A stretch of DNA of 64,000 nt from an uncultured Bacteroidales bacterium (GTDB taxonomy: Bacteria; Bacteroidota; Bacteroidia; Bacteroidales; Bacteroidaceae). Every line of letters begins with the position of its first letter. Within the stretch, counting starts at the first letter, position 1. The stretch spans positions 186,001-250,000 of the forward strand of contig CACYQI010000002.1 in the NCBI GenBank assembly GCA_902776455.1, in the 5' to 3' direction. Below are positions 63,362 through 64,000 of this stretch, one piece after another. Position numbers and translations under genes: made by a program. Under the pieces are notes generated by a model that saw nothing but the letters and a program-made list of their open reading frames with translations, ran no database searches and was not told the DNA's origin.

Positions 63362-64000
63362 CCTTCTTCTTCTGCTCGGTTTCTCCTGTGCTGTCTTTGC
63401 GCAGGAGCGGCTCGACTCGGTGAGCGCCGTCATTAGGGATGCTGCGACGGGAGAGCCTGTGCCGTATGCCAACGTCTATGTCTCAGCCACTTGCGGCACC
63501 ATTAGCAACTACGACGGAGAGTTTTCGCTCCGATGCCTTCCCTCCGACGTGCTCCGCATCTCCTGCATCGGCTACAAGAAGGTCAGCTGCAAGGCTTCGG
63601 AGCTTCCGGCTGTCGTTCTCATGCAATCGGGCAGCACCATGTTGCGCGAACTGACCGTTGTCGGCAACGACGACATGCTCTATCGACTGGTACGCAAGAT
63701 GCGGAAGGAGGCTTGGAAGCACAGGAAAGCTGTGGGGAACTACTTCTTCCGGCTCACCACGCAGTACCCGGGTACCGACGAACTGGCCGAAGTCTTTCTG
63801 AGCGCCAAGTCGTGTGTGCAGATACGCGACCTGACGTTCCACAGCGGCAACCGCGGCTTGCTGAAGGAGGGCATGCTCGAAGGTCCCGACCTGAAGGGGC
63901 TGGGGCGCACCAACCTGCACGTCTTCCTGAAGCTCTCGCCGGTGCTCGTGAACTTCGACATGTGGGACTTCGTCCTCGTCCCTGCCGACATCGTGCAGAG
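63297..64000 (+). CDS. Carboxypeptidase-regulatory-like (CarboxypepD_reg) surface protein, partial
   Basis: The first 234 residues of a gene cut by the window end. The signal peptide has a long n-region (MKNRIKISTQLLSPPKGGWR, repeat-derived in its second half) and the core VFLLLLLGFSCAVFA. Residues about 44-105 (SAVIRDAATGEPVPYANVYV, YDGEFSL, LRISCIGYKKV) are a CarboxypepD_reg-like domain as found on outer-membrane proteins of the phylum. What follows (MLRELTVVGNDDMLYRLVRK) is common in such proteins. It is probably the last or next gene of the ECF operon. Confidence 0.8.
   Translation, partial: MKNRIKISTQLLSPPKGGWRVFLLLLLGFSCAVFAQERLDSVSAVIRDAATGEPVPYANVYVSATCGTISNYDGEFSLRCLPSDVLRISCIGYKKVSCKASELPAVVLMQSGSTMLRELTVVGNDDMLYRLVRKMRKEAWKHRKAVGNYFFRLTTQYPGTDELAEVFLSAKSCVQIRDLTFHSGNRGLLKEGMLEGPDLKGLGRTNLHVFLKLSPVLVNFDMWDFVLVPADIVQ

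Overview
The window looks like a chromosomal segment from a member of the Bacteroidales, most likely a Prevotellaceae-type organism. Reasons: TAnnTTTG-type -7 promoter elements with a TTTG/TTG box about 19 bp upstream; a Bacteroidetes-type gene set (DUF1599, DUF559, M60-like peptidase, a DUF6057-like membrane protein, an ECF sigma module); and short C-terminal sorting-like tails on secreted enzymes. No rRNA, tRNA, transposase, integrase or CRISPR array was recognised.

Layout. 1-9.4 kb: a 3' fragment of an upstream gene, a TrmH-type RNA methyltransferase, a secreted calpain-like protease, a repeat-rich gap containing a candidate minus-strand small RNA, PBP1A, pyrB-pyrI and glyA. 9.5-16.3 kb: purU on the minus strand, a repeat gap, a VapBC-like toxin-antitoxin pair, then a housekeeping run (DUF1599, DoxX/MauE-like, tpiA, SPOR protein, folE). 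16.4-23.8 kb: iorA-iorB, an aminotransferase and two phenylacetate-CoA ligase/ACT pairs, a coherent aryl-2-oxoacid/arylacetate-CoA module. 24.4-25.1 kb: a second PIN toxin-antitoxin pair. 25.2-35.3 kb, minus strand: a secreted glycoprotein-degradation locus (M60-like peptidase, DUF6057-like membrane protein, TolB-like lipoprotein with a CxxCH motif, GH30 glycosidase). 35.7-38.0 kb: a Na+/Ca2+ exchanger and a repeat-dense gap. 38.1-45.6 kb: a TPR protein, then Gfo/Idh/MocA oxidoreductase, tatA, a Tat-exported Gfo/Idh/MocA oxidoreductase, DUF1080, a sugar isomerase/epimerase-like protein and tatC. 45.8-53.3 kb: an OmpA-family porin, a repeat gap, a metallo-hydrolase, rsmG, a DUF559 endonuclease-like gene, an NhaC-type antiporter and kdgK-eda. 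54.0-56.9 kb: a sodium:solute symporter and a porin. 58.4-64.0 kb: an ECF sigma factor, an anti-sigma-like protein and three envelope proteins, the last cut by the window end.

The most unusual property is the repeat content. (i) A GC-rich inverted-repeat element built on CCCCCTAAAGGGGG-type arms occurs at about 20 places and runs in frame into the ends, signal peptides or linkers of about ten coding regions. One copy encloses a DUF559 endonuclease-like gene between matching inverted arms, suggesting a mobile unit with many gene-less derivatives. (ii) A non-coding element of about 357 bp is present five times. It carries a CTCCACGTTG core that also forms two 22-bp tandem arrays. (iii) Composite palindromes of about 245 bp and a GGATTTGTAATCC-type repeat recur. 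(iv) Many intergenic spacers are long hairpins or arrays built from a short word particular to that locus. The other notable system is the Tat-linked oxidoreductase/DUF1080/epimerase locus, whose families match the redox (3-keto) route of glycoside cleavage.
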